A stretch of 64,000 nucleotides of DNA, taken from assembly GCA_903864275.1 (NCBI GenBank), contig CAIPFE010000019.1:124001-188000 (forward strand). Reading direction: 5' to 3'. Below, piece after piece: positions 25,841 through 33,783 of the stretch. Both the position numbers and the translations under genes were made by a program. Position 1 is the first letter of the stretch. Every line of letters begins with the position of its first letter. The notes under the pieces were generated by a model that had not been told where the DNA came from, searched no databases, and saw nothing but the letters and a program-made list of their open reading frames with translations. The stretch is from an uncultured Mucilaginibacter sp. GTDB lineage: Bacteria; Bacteroidota; Bacteroidia; Sphingobacteriales; Sphingobacteriaceae.

Positions 25841-25922
25841 CAAGCGTTCATGTTCGCGTTCACTTCGCACGAACACAAAAATAAATTTGCGTTAACATCT
25901 GAAAATCAGCTGGTTGAATTTT
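25841..25922 (+). repeat. 82-bp dispersed intergenic repeat, copy 2
   Basis: Bases 25841-25877 are the exact reverse complement of 3849-3885, with weaker similarity across the rest of the element. It begins at the base after the stop codon of the third small membrane gene. Confidence 0.8.
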
Positions 25923-26059
25923 ACAAATATTTAATATTATTGCCAGATGCTTGGAGGTAGGAAGAGGGCCAATAAATCACTTTTTGTTTTTATTCAAATC
26001 TTTTTTACCCACTCGCTGCCGTTTTAAGCGACCGCTTGAACAGGCGGTGGGTTATATGA

Positions 26060-26911
26060 TCAATGCCAAACCAGCATTTCACTTTTCTGAACATCTATCG
26101 TTAATTTTTTATCGAGGAATATGCCATATCCTACTAAACCATCAAATATTAGCCCTTCTTTAAACCCAACAAATACATTGTTTTTAAAAAGGCCCGTATT
26201 GCAATAACTCAATTTTGGGAGTGTCGCAGAATATTTATAATAACCATAATCCTTGGTATCGCCTGCAGGCTTATTGATGTTTAATAGCTCCATATACCTG
26301 GGATGCAGCATCAGCATATTGGCGCTGGCGCCGGTATCAAATTCCGCCTCTGCCTTTTCTTTGTCATCCAGGCAAATCGTTACAAAAAAGCTTAGCTCAT
26401 CTTTTCCGTTCCTGAACAGGCGGATATGTATCCTTTCTGTAGCCGGTGATATTTTTGAGAGGCTGGCTTTGGTTTCTATGATGAGTTCCTTGTTTACAAA
26501 ATCCAGCGTTACCGGGACATCTTCGAAAAAATTCATGGAGATGATGCCGTCATAAGGCACAGGATCATCTAATTTTCCTGCGATTACGCCGGTCTTTCTG
26601 AACCCCCCAATCGAAACAGATGGAATTTCGTATAACATCCCTGTTATTTTCTCACCGTTATGCCTGGTGCCGGTATGCAATCCCGCCTCGTGTAACTTGC
26701 TGTGGATCTTATTAAATAATTCAGCTGAAATAATATTTACACCGCCACCCGTATCGAACATAAACCGGGCAGACTCCTGGTCATTGATCTGGACTTTAAT
26801 ATAAAGATGACCATCGTCATTAAGCTCCAGGGGTACCTTAGTCTGGGCAAGGGCTTTCGTTAGCAGCAACATCGCTAAAAAAGTTATACGACGAGATAAT
26901 TTGATTTTCAT
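26060..26911 (-). CDS. Exported aspartyl protease with two DTG motifs
   Basis: 283 residues from the ATG at 26911, which gives a clean signal peptide (KIKLSRRITFLAMLLLTKALAQ); the upstream ATG at 26944 adds 11 residues before it. Two catalytic-type motifs are visible: FMFDTGGGVNII in the N-terminal half and AEFDTGASANML in the C-terminal half, each followed by hydrophobic strands as in retropepsin-like folds (Asp_protease families). This two-lobed arrangement in one chain recalls pepsin, whereas retropepsins dimerise single lobes. It is presumably periplasmic or surface located. Substrate unknown; no operon partner. Confidence 0.82.
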   Translation of the reverse strand: MKIKLSRRITFLAMLLLTKALAQTKVPLELNDDGHLYIKVQINDQESARFMFDTGGGVNIISAELFNKIHSKLHEAGLHTGTRHNGEKITGMLYEIPSVSIGGFRKTGVIAGKLDDPVPYDGIISMNFFEDVPVTLDFVNKELIIETKASLSKISPATERIHIRLFRNGKDELSFFVTICLDDKEKAEAEFDTGASANMLMLHPRYMELLNINKPAGDTKDYGYYKYSATLPKLSYCNTGLFKNNVFVGFKEGLIFDGLVGYGIFLDKKLTIDVQKSEMLVWH

Positions 26912-27083
26912 TCTGCAAATGTGAATTGAGTGTTCGAAAATCAATTATACGAAGTGCTTCGTACGTTAAAATCACCCACAAAGGGGGATTTTTCAATTAT
27001 CCAAATTTTACCCCCCGCCGGTTCAAGCGTCCCCGCTTACAATAACTCTTCTGCCTATCAAAAAAAATAAACCGTAAATGTTC

Positions 27084-28205
27084 TCACGTCCCTGCAACGG
27101 CTTCTTTTAGCGGAGCCGTTTTTTTGCGGCGGCCGCGTTTGCCCCAAACTTGTCCCATGTGGTAAACGGGTATTTCATCCCCTAATAGTTTGCCCCAGGG
27201 CTTTAGGTTCTCTACACGGTCGAAGATGATCTTGAGCACAGCCACCATCGGCAGCATCAGGAACATGCCCGCGATGCCCCACATCAGGTTGCCTAAGAAC
27301 ACGGCCAGCAGGGAGATCAGCGCGTTGATCTGCACTTTTATCGATACGAAGCGCGGAAAGATGATATTGCTGTCGACAAACTGGATAGCCAGGTAGGCCA
27401 CAATGACTTCGATCTGTGCCGAATAGCCGTCCTTGGTGACGGTGGCGATCAGAACCGGCAGCAGGATAGCCACAAATCCGCCGATATAGGGCAGGATATT
27501 GATGATGCCGCCGATAACTCCAAGCAGCAATGCATATTTGATCCCTATAACAAACAGGGCCAGCGAGTTCATTGCCGAAACGATGATCATTTCGATCAGT
27601 AAACCAACAATATAGCTTTGTATGGCGGCCTTAGTTTGTGCCAGTACTTCGCCAACCCGTTTGGAATGTTCCTCTGAGAATACTTCGTACAGGAAATTGA
27701 GTATCAGGTTTTTATAAAGCAGCAGCATAAATACATAGATGGGGATGATGAGCAGCAGGCTTAGCGTACCGAATAGCGTGCCCAGGATGCTGCCTATCGC
27801 TGCCTGGCTGCTGTTTAGTGCGTTCTTAACAAACAATATCTGTTTCTGGATGGATACGCCTGATTTTAAACTGATCCATTGTTCAAGGTTATCGGTCATC
27901 TGCCCGAACCTGAGCTTCAGGATAGGAAAGGACTGCCCGAACTGGGCGAGCTGGGTGCTCAGCAGGTAACATAGCAGCGTCATAAAGCTAAGGCCCACCA
28001 ATACTGTGCATAACACCGCCAGAGCCCTTGGAAATCTGTAACGCAGCAGGCGGCCATAAAGCGGGTTCAGTAAAACAGCAAACAGGATAGCGAAGGCAAA
28101 AGGCACCAATATGCCGGCTAAAACATTCATGATGCTCACCAGGAAATACAGGCCTATCAGGATAACAGTGGCCTTGAAATAAAAAGGGTATTGTTTATCA
28201 GTCAT
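27084..28205 (-). CDS. AI-2E family transporter (TqsA/PerM-like)
   Basis: 373 residues with about eight membrane segments: N-terminal pair (about 10-50), a third at 60-85, a cytoplasmic/amphipathic stretch (LRFGQMTDNLEQWISL), and a C-terminal block with GGIINILPYIGGFVAILLPVLIA (about 233-256), the most conserved element of UPF0118/AI-2E proteins. The C-terminus is basic (WGKRGRRKK). Family members export autoinducer-2 or act as Na+/H+ antiporters; substrate not readable here. Divergent from the AsmA-like gene with 266 bp between. Confidence 0.9.
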   Translation of the reverse strand: MTDKQYPFYFKATVILIGLYFLVSIMNVLAGILVPFAFAILFAVLLNPLYGRLLRYRFPRALAVLCTVLVGLSFMTLLCYLLSTQLAQFGQSFPILKLRFGQMTDNLEQWISLKSGVSIQKQILFVKNALNSSQAAIGSILGTLFGTLSLLLIIPIYVFMLLLYKNLILNFLYEVFSEEHSKRVGEVLAQTKAAIQSYIVGLLIEMIIVSAMNSLALFVIGIKYALLLGVIGGIINILPYIGGFVAILLPVLIATVTKDGYSAQIEVIVAYLAIQFVDSNIIFPRFVSIKVQINALISLLAVFLGNLMWGIAGMFLMLPMVAVLKIIFDRVENLKPWGKLLGDEIPVYHMGQVWGKRGRRKKTAPLKEAVAGT

Positions 28206-28471
28206 ATATATAATGATTCAGGTTGAGCCGCCGGGCTGTATTTTTGTTTTTTTATAGGGTCGGGTGTGATAGATGAGATCGTTTGAGCATAGATGGCGCA
28301 AGCTGCGGGTAAAACAAAAAACGGCGTAAAAATTTCCATAGTCGGCATAAACAGGCTTGAACCGGACATCGCCCATTGTAAGGTAACATATAACTTACGG
28401 GCTTGTTTTTACAAAATATGCTGGTATCGCACAAACAAAATAGCACATTTGTTATTTAAACATAAACACTG

Positions 28472-30913
28472 ATGCCAACCTGGGTAAAAACCTTTCTGAA
28501 AATTATAGCTGCGCTGGTATTACTGCTAGTCCTGCTGGTGGTGGGCGCCACGCTTTATATCACCTACCGGAAGGATAAGTTTTTAAAGATGGTGAATACC
28601 GAACTGAACAAAAGTATTGATGGCACCATAATTATCGGCGACCTGCATCCGCAATTTTTTAAACGATTCCCTAACATTTCACTTGGGCTGGATAATGTAT
28701 TGTTAAGGGACAAACGTTTCGGGCAGCACCGCCATACTTTACTTGACGCGAAGAGCTTTGATGTATCGCTGAATACTGCCGACCTGTTGAAAGGCACGAT
28801 CACGATCAACCATATCGATATCAGTAATGCCGCGGTCGACCTGTACACCGACAGCAGCGGTTACAGCAATACCGAAATGTTTAAAAAAGGTTCGGTTAAG
28901 AAAAAAGACAAATCTGGGAAAAGCAGTTCAGCCACCCAAATTGACAAATTCAGTTTGACCAACGTTAACTTTAAAGTGGATGATCAAAAAGCTAAAAAGC
29001 TGTTTGATTTTATAGTCAACGACCTCAGTGGTGATATGGATCACCCCGATACGGGCTGGCACGCAGCCATTCACCTGGATGTAACGGCCAGGAGCATGGC
29101 CTTTGTTACCGCGCATGGAAGCTTCATTAAAGACAAGGCTGTGGAAGGGGACCTGGTTGCAGGTTTTAATAACAATACAGGTAAGATAAATGTAGCTGCG
29201 GATGCGCTGGATATTGGTGACGATCCCTTCCGAATCAATGCTGTTTTCGACACGCATCAACCCGGAACCACTTTCCGGTTTGACATCGCCTGCCGTCAAC
29301 TGCTGTGGAAACATGCATCATCGCTGGTGGCTCAAAATATTGCCATCAAACTCAACCAGTTCGATATGGCTAACCCGATCGCTGTAACTGCGTTGATAAC
29401 AGGCAAGTTTGCAAGCGGCGACCCTTTTCTTTATATAACGGCTAAGGTTAGGGATAACATCGTCAGCATTCCCGGCAGCAAGCTGGACGACTGCAGTTTC
29501 GACGGTGTTTTTACCAATAATTACGCCAATGGTAAGGGCTTTAACGACCCGAACTCGGTGATACGGTTCACACACCTAACCGCCAGCTACCATCAGATTC
29601 CTTTCAAGATAGATACCGGCAGTATCATCAATCTTATAAACCCTATTGCTACCGGGAATTTTAACACCACTTTCCCGGTCGCCGATCTAAATAGTCTGTT
29701 GGGTGATAAAATAGCAAAATTTGGAAGCGGTACCGCGGCCATGGATCTTCGTTACAGGGCTGATATCGTTAATTATCGGATCAACAAGCCTATCGTGACG
29801 GGAAGTATCCGCCTGAAAAATGCTTACATCAATAATCTATCCGGGAATATGTCGTTGAAAAACACTTCGCTTTCACTGAATTTTATTGGTAACGACCTGG
29901 TGTTGAGTAATTTTCGACTGCAAAGCGGGAGCAGTACGGTGTTCCTGGACGGACGGCTCAATAATTTTTTTAACCTTTATTACAGCGCCCCGGAGAAGAT
30001 CGTACTAACCCTGCACGTGCGGAGCCCACAGATGCACCTGGCTGAGTTTATCGGCTTTCTCGGGGGTGGAAATAGCGCCCCCGTTGCAAAAACAGCTAAC
30101 AGTGGGAATATTATCAACCAGCTGGGCAATGTGTTTAAAAAGGGAAACGCGCAAATGTTTCTTGAAGTAAATAACCTGCACTATAATAAATTTTTAGCAA
30201 CCGACGTGCACGCCGATCTTTTAACCATGCGAAATGGTATTAGTATTCAAAATGTAGGCCTCAAAACTTCAGGCGGGACACTCCGGTTACATGGCGACAT
30301 TCAAAGAACCGGCGGGGTAAACCGCCTGCGGTTAAATACCGTGGTCTCTAGTGTAAATATCCATGATTTCTTTTACAGCTTTGATAACTTTGGCCTGAAG
30401 GATTTCACCTATGAAAATTTAAGAGGGCTGCTATCTGCAAAAACACAGATCACAGCCGCCCTTGACAATAAAGCATCGTTAATTTCCAAATCGGTCGATG
30501 GCAACCTGGATGTGAGCCTGAGGGATGGCGCGCTGCTTAATTTCAGGCCCTTGCAGAACGTGGGTAAATATGCTTTCCCGTTTCGCGACCTGAAAAATAT
30601 CAGGATACCAAAAATGGATGCGCATTTTGCGGTGCATGGCGATCACATTGATATCCTCCCGCTGCAGATCAGTTCCAGTGTGCTTAACATTGACCTGGCG
30701 GGTACTTACGGCCTCACAAATGGCACCGATATCACCATGGATATTCCCTTACGCAATCCCGGAAAAGACAGTACCAGCAGCGATAAAGACCAACTCCTGA
30801 AAAAACGGTATAAAGGCATCGTCCTTCATCTGCGGGCTAAAGACGATGGCTCCGGAAAGATCAAGATAGGGTTGAACAAAAACAGTAAAGACAGTGGCAA
30901 GCCAGGCGCTTAG
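28472..30913 (+). CDS. AsmA-like envelope protein
   Basis: 813 residues. One N-terminal membrane anchor (about 8-30) is followed by DKFLKMVNTELNKSIDGTI, the usual AsmA opening, and a long beta-rich body with repeated strands; the C-terminal part (about 640-790) carries the AsmA-type segment with GNLDVSLRDGALLNF and DLAGTYGLTNGTDITMDIPL. AsmA/TamB-type proteins bridge inner and outer membranes and are linked to lipid transport or outer-membrane protein assembly; the specific role is inferred from family only. The 3' end converges with the methyltransferase gene, 25 bp apart. Confidence 0.88.
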   Translation: MPTWVKTFLKIIAALVLLLVLLVVGATLYITYRKDKFLKMVNTELNKSIDGTIIIGDLHPQFFKRFPNISLGLDNVLLRDKRFGQHRHTLLDAKSFDVSLNTADLLKGTITINHIDISNAAVDLYTDSSGYSNTEMFKKGSVKKKDKSGKSSSATQIDKFSLTNVNFKVDDQKAKKLFDFIVNDLSGDMDHPDTGWHAAIHLDVTARSMAFVTAHGSFIKDKAVEGDLVAGFNNNTGKINVAADALDIGDDPFRINAVFDTHQPGTTFRFDIACRQLLWKHASSLVAQNIAIKLNQFDMANPIAVTALITGKFASGDPFLYITAKVRDNIVSIPGSKLDDCSFDGVFTNNYANGKGFNDPNSVIRFTHLTASYHQIPFKIDTGSIINLINPIATGNFNTTFPVADLNSLLGDKIAKFGSGTAAMDLRYRADIVNYRINKPIVTGSIRLKNAYINNLSGNMSLKNTSLSLNFIGNDLVLSNFRLQSGSSTVFLDGRLNNFFNLYYSAPEKIVLTLHVRSPQMHLAEFIGFLGGGNSAPVAKTANSGNIINQLGNVFKKGNAQMFLEVNNLHYNKFLATDVHADLLTMRNGISIQNVGLKTSGGTLRLHGDIQRTGGVNRLRLNTVVSSVNIHDFFYSFDNFGLKDFTYENLRGLLSAKTQITAALDNKASLISKSVDGNLDVSLRDGALLNFRPLQNVGKYAFPFRDLKNIRIPKMDAHFAVHGDHIDILPLQISSSVLNIDLAGTYGLTNGTDITMDIPLRNPGKDSTSSDKDQLLKKRYKGIVLHLRAKDDGSGKIKIGLNKNSKDSGKPGA

Positions 30914-30938
30914 CCAGGCTTGGCCAATTTTCACCGGT

Positions 30939-31559
30939 CTATTGTTTTTCGAGCAGGAACCAGTTGATATCATCCTGTGGAAATGCTTTGTCGCGCTTAT
31001 AACAAAATCCGTAATCAGCTAATTTTAAGTCATCATGCTTGTCAAGCATTTCGCCTGCGAAATCTCTTTTAAATAAACGGTCGGTATGCCCGCGATAACT
31101 TACGGCCACCGGCGTAGGATTATAGTATTCGCCAATTAAAATGTACTTCTTGCTTGTTCTATACAGTTTTTCATAAACATGCGGAAGCATATCTGGATTT
31201 GTATGTATCAAAACACCCCTGATCAAAGCAACATCATATTGACGGGAAGTTTCAAAATCAAAGATCGATCCGCTATATACATTATCGTTCCCAATAACAT
31301 TTGCCAGCTCGCTGGCAGCATCCTTATTTATTTCTATGCCGAACAGATCGATACCCGGGTATAATAGTTTGAGCGCTTTCAGGTTCACCCCTACATTTGC
31401 ACCAAATTCAATTAAACTTTCAGGGCGCCCCACATGATGGAACGCTTTCGAAAAAAAATTTAAACTGGAAGCTAAATATTCATCACTTTTATTTCTTTTG
31501 ATATAATCGGTTCCAAATTCACCTGCCCAAAATGCTTCTTGTTCTGTTTTAAAATCCAT
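30939..31559 (-). CDS. SAM-dependent methyltransferase (pseudaminic-acid-associated methylase type)
   Basis: 206 residues. Motif I is LIEFGANVGVNLKAL (about 44-58), followed by the acidic GIEINKDA and the downstream VALIRGVLIHTNPDMLPHVY segment typical of class I methyltransferases. The N-terminal QEAFWAGEFGTDYIKRN pattern is that of the family named pseudaminic acid biosynthesis-associated methylases. Those normally sit in nonulosonic-acid or glycosylation loci; here no such genes are near, so the substrate is open. Cytosolic, probably monocistronic. Confidence 0.82.
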   Translation of the reverse strand: MDFKTEQEAFWAGEFGTDYIKRNKSDEYLASSLNFFSKAFHHVGRPESLIEFGANVGVNLKALKLLYPGIDLFGIEINKDAASELANVIGNDNVYSGSIFDFETSRQYDVALIRGVLIHTNPDMLPHVYEKLYRTSKKYILIGEYYNPTPVAVSYRGHTDRLFKRDFAGEMLDKHDDLKLADYGFCYKRDKAFPQDDINWFLLEKQ

Positions 31560-31922
31560 AAAAATTACTGTTTTATTTTACCTACTCATTTGGCTTTTCG
31601 GCGTCGCCCCGTTTGTATGGAGTGGTCGCTGGTCTCCACTTTTTTGTTTTTTCACCGTAACATTTAAGAACCATTAAGCCGGATTGCTGGTAGCCCCCTT
31701 ATGCTTTAAGTTTGCGATAATATGATATGGCATTGCACATACATGTGCCCGTTTCAGTCTTTCTGTTTATAAAGTTAAATATTGTTAAATAAATCAAAAA
31801 TTGGCCGGGCCGCTTGTAATTTCCAGGGAAATATAGCGATAATTATCAATCTTATCGGCACAATTACCCGCTTCGTCTACTTTATAAAACTGTGCGGTCA
31901 CAATTGGCTACCTTAGTTTAGT
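31560..31922. other. 363-bp intergenic region with inverted repeat
   Basis: This AT-rich divergent region lies between the methyltransferase and the sensor kinase. A 6-2-6 inverted repeat (GCACAT AC ATGTGC) is at 31735-31748 and could be a regulator site. I see no gene and no convincing full promoter. Confidence 0.35.
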
Positions 31923-32969
31923 ATGTTGAAGCGCATAAAGCCGGCCGTAATTATCGAAGTACTCATACACCTGTTGTTTTGGGCATCGATTACTGTTTTT
32001 CCGTTTCTTTCGGGATCGTATGCAAATGTACAGCACCGATTGCCATTTTCGCCCTGGCATTTGATGATCATCAATGCTTTTCTGGCTATTCAGTTTTACC
32101 TTAATGCCTTTTTCCTGATACCTGTACTTTTAAACAAGCAAAAAAAAGTCCTGTTATATTTTGTTTTGTTACTTGGTTCGTTCATTACCATAGATATTAT
32201 TATTGTTCAAATACAGCCCGAAATGCCTTTTCCCGGGTTTCAGAGAGCCTTTGGCGGTCCGCCAGGGCCCCCGCTTTTTCTGAGGTTTAATATTTTGCCG
32301 CTAGTCGCTATTACAGCCGCAGGGTTTGCCTACCGCTACCTTGCAGACCAGTTCAGGATAGTTAATCAGGAACGGGAAATTGTTAACGAGGCGTTGGTAT
32401 CCGAACTTGCTTTTTTGCGTTCGCAGATCAGCCCGCACTTTATTTTTAATGTAATTAATAGCGTAGTGGCACTTTCCCGGTTAAACCCGGCTTTGGTCGA
32501 ACCCACGCTGATACAGCTTTCAAAATTATTACGCTACATGCTTTATGTAAGTGATGAACAAAAAGTTACCCTGATCAGCAAAGCTGATTATCTGAACAGT
32601 TATATCGAACTGCAAAAGCTGCGTTTCCAGGACCAGGTGAAGGTCAAAGTAAACTTTAACATAGGCGAACCCGAAAAAACCATTGAACCAATGTTATTAA
32701 TACCGTTTGTTGAAAATGCTTTTAAACACGGTATCGGGGATGTTGCTGACCCTGTTATTGAAATTTATTTAAAATCAGATAATAAACGACTTGTCTTCAG
32801 CGTGCAAAACACGTATAACCCAATGGGACCAAATAACGACGAAGCGCATGGGATAGGATTAACCAATGTAAAAAGGCGGCTGGAGTTGCTGTATCCAGGC
32901 AAACACGGCCTGGTGATTAATGAAAATGGGAATATTTATAGCGTTAACCTGCAAATACAATTGAAATGA
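31923..32969 (+). CDS. LytS/YesM-type sensor histidine kinase
   Basis: 348 residues. Four membrane helices fill residues about 8-140, with a Gly/Pro-rich loop (FGGPPGPPLF) before the last one. The His_kinase (PF06580) domain follows: LRSQISPHFIFNVINSVVAL holds the phospho-accepting His (about 172), and the ATPase domain has PFVENAFKHGI (about 258-268) and HGIGLTNVKRRLELLYP. There is no separate sensor domain, so the membrane part may sense the signal. Its stop overlaps the start of the response regulator by 4 bp, so the two are co-translated. Confidence 0.93.
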   Translation: MLKRIKPAVIIEVLIHLLFWASITVFPFLSGSYANVQHRLPFSPWHLMIINAFLAIQFYLNAFFLIPVLLNKQKKVLLYFVLLLGSFITIDIIIVQIQPEMPFPGFQRAFGGPPGPPLFLRFNILPLVAITAAGFAYRYLADQFRIVNQEREIVNEALVSELAFLRSQISPHFIFNVINSVVALSRLNPALVEPTLIQLSKLLRYMLYVSDEQKVTLISKADYLNSYIELQKLRFQDQVKVKVNFNIGEPEKTIEPMLLIPFVENAFKHGIGDVADPVIEIYLKSDNKRLVFSVQNTYNPMGPNNDEAHGIGLTNVKRRLELLYPGKHGLVINENGNIYSVNLQIQLK

Positions 32970-33682
32970 TGCGATGCCTGCTTGTTGATGATGAAGCCCT
33001 GGCGCTTGATCTTTTGGAAGATAATTTAAAACACGTAAACTACGTCCAGGTTGCCGGCCGTTGCCGCACCGGCGGCGAAGCTATATTGTTTTTACAAAAT
33101 GAGGAGATTGACCTTTTGTTTTGTGATATACAAATGCCTGGCCTAAATGGCCTTCAGTTAGTAAAAAGCATGGTAAAAAAACCGATGATTATTTTTGTTA
33201 CTGCTTATGAAAAGTTTGCTATCGACGGTTTTGAACTTGATGTAATAGATTATCTGGTTAAACCCGTACCTATGGAGCGTTTTTTAAAAGCGTGTCAAAA
33301 GGCTTATATGCTGCATGAATTGAACCGAAAATCAATAGAAAAGGAACCCGTAAAAAAACAGTATATTTTTATCCACGCTGACTATAACCTGGTAAAGATT
33401 AATTTCAGTGATATTGAATACGTTGAAGGACTAAAGGATTATGTAAAAATAAACCTTACTAACCAACAGAAGCCTGTACTATCACGTACCAGCATCAAGG
33501 CGCTCGAGTTACAGTTACCTGATGAAATGTTTTACAGGATACATAAATCGTACATTGTTAATATCGATTACGTGCAGCAAATAAGGCGGGGGAAAATAAA
33601 GACGGCTAATGTAGAACTGCCCCTGAGCGACAATTACAGGGACGTGATCCATAAAATGATCGGTAAGGAAACTGCACCGTAG
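32966..33682 (+). CDS. LytTR-family response regulator
   Basis: 238 residues. The receiver domain (1-120) has acidic VDDEALALDLL, phospho-acceptor D54 in FCDIQMPG, the Thr/Ala switch in FVTAYEKFA and Lys in DYLVKPV. The LytTR DNA-binding domain (about 135-236) includes YVEGLKDYVKI, LSRTSIKALE and FYRIHKSYIVNIDYVQQI. It is the partner of the upstream kinase. The gene ahead of it in the same direction (TonB receptor, 101 bp away) is a plausible target. Confidence 0.93.
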   Translation: MMRCLLVDDEALALDLLEDNLKHVNYVQVAGRCRTGGEAILFLQNEEIDLLFCDIQMPGLNGLQLVKSMVKKPMIIFVTAYEKFAIDGFELDVIDYLVKPVPMERFLKACQKAYMLHELNRKSIEKEPVKKQYIFIHADYNLVKINFSDIEYVEGLKDYVKINLTNQQKPVLSRTSIKALELQLPDEMFYRIHKSYIVNIDYVQQIRRGKIKTANVELPLSDNYRDVIHKMIGKETAP

Positions 33683-33783
33683 CATAAGTTGTGGCTTTCG
33701 TCTGCACATTAATGCTCCTTATCTCATTTATTTCCCATCATAACATACATGCCGCAACTTCGTCCGGATAGAAATTAAAACGG

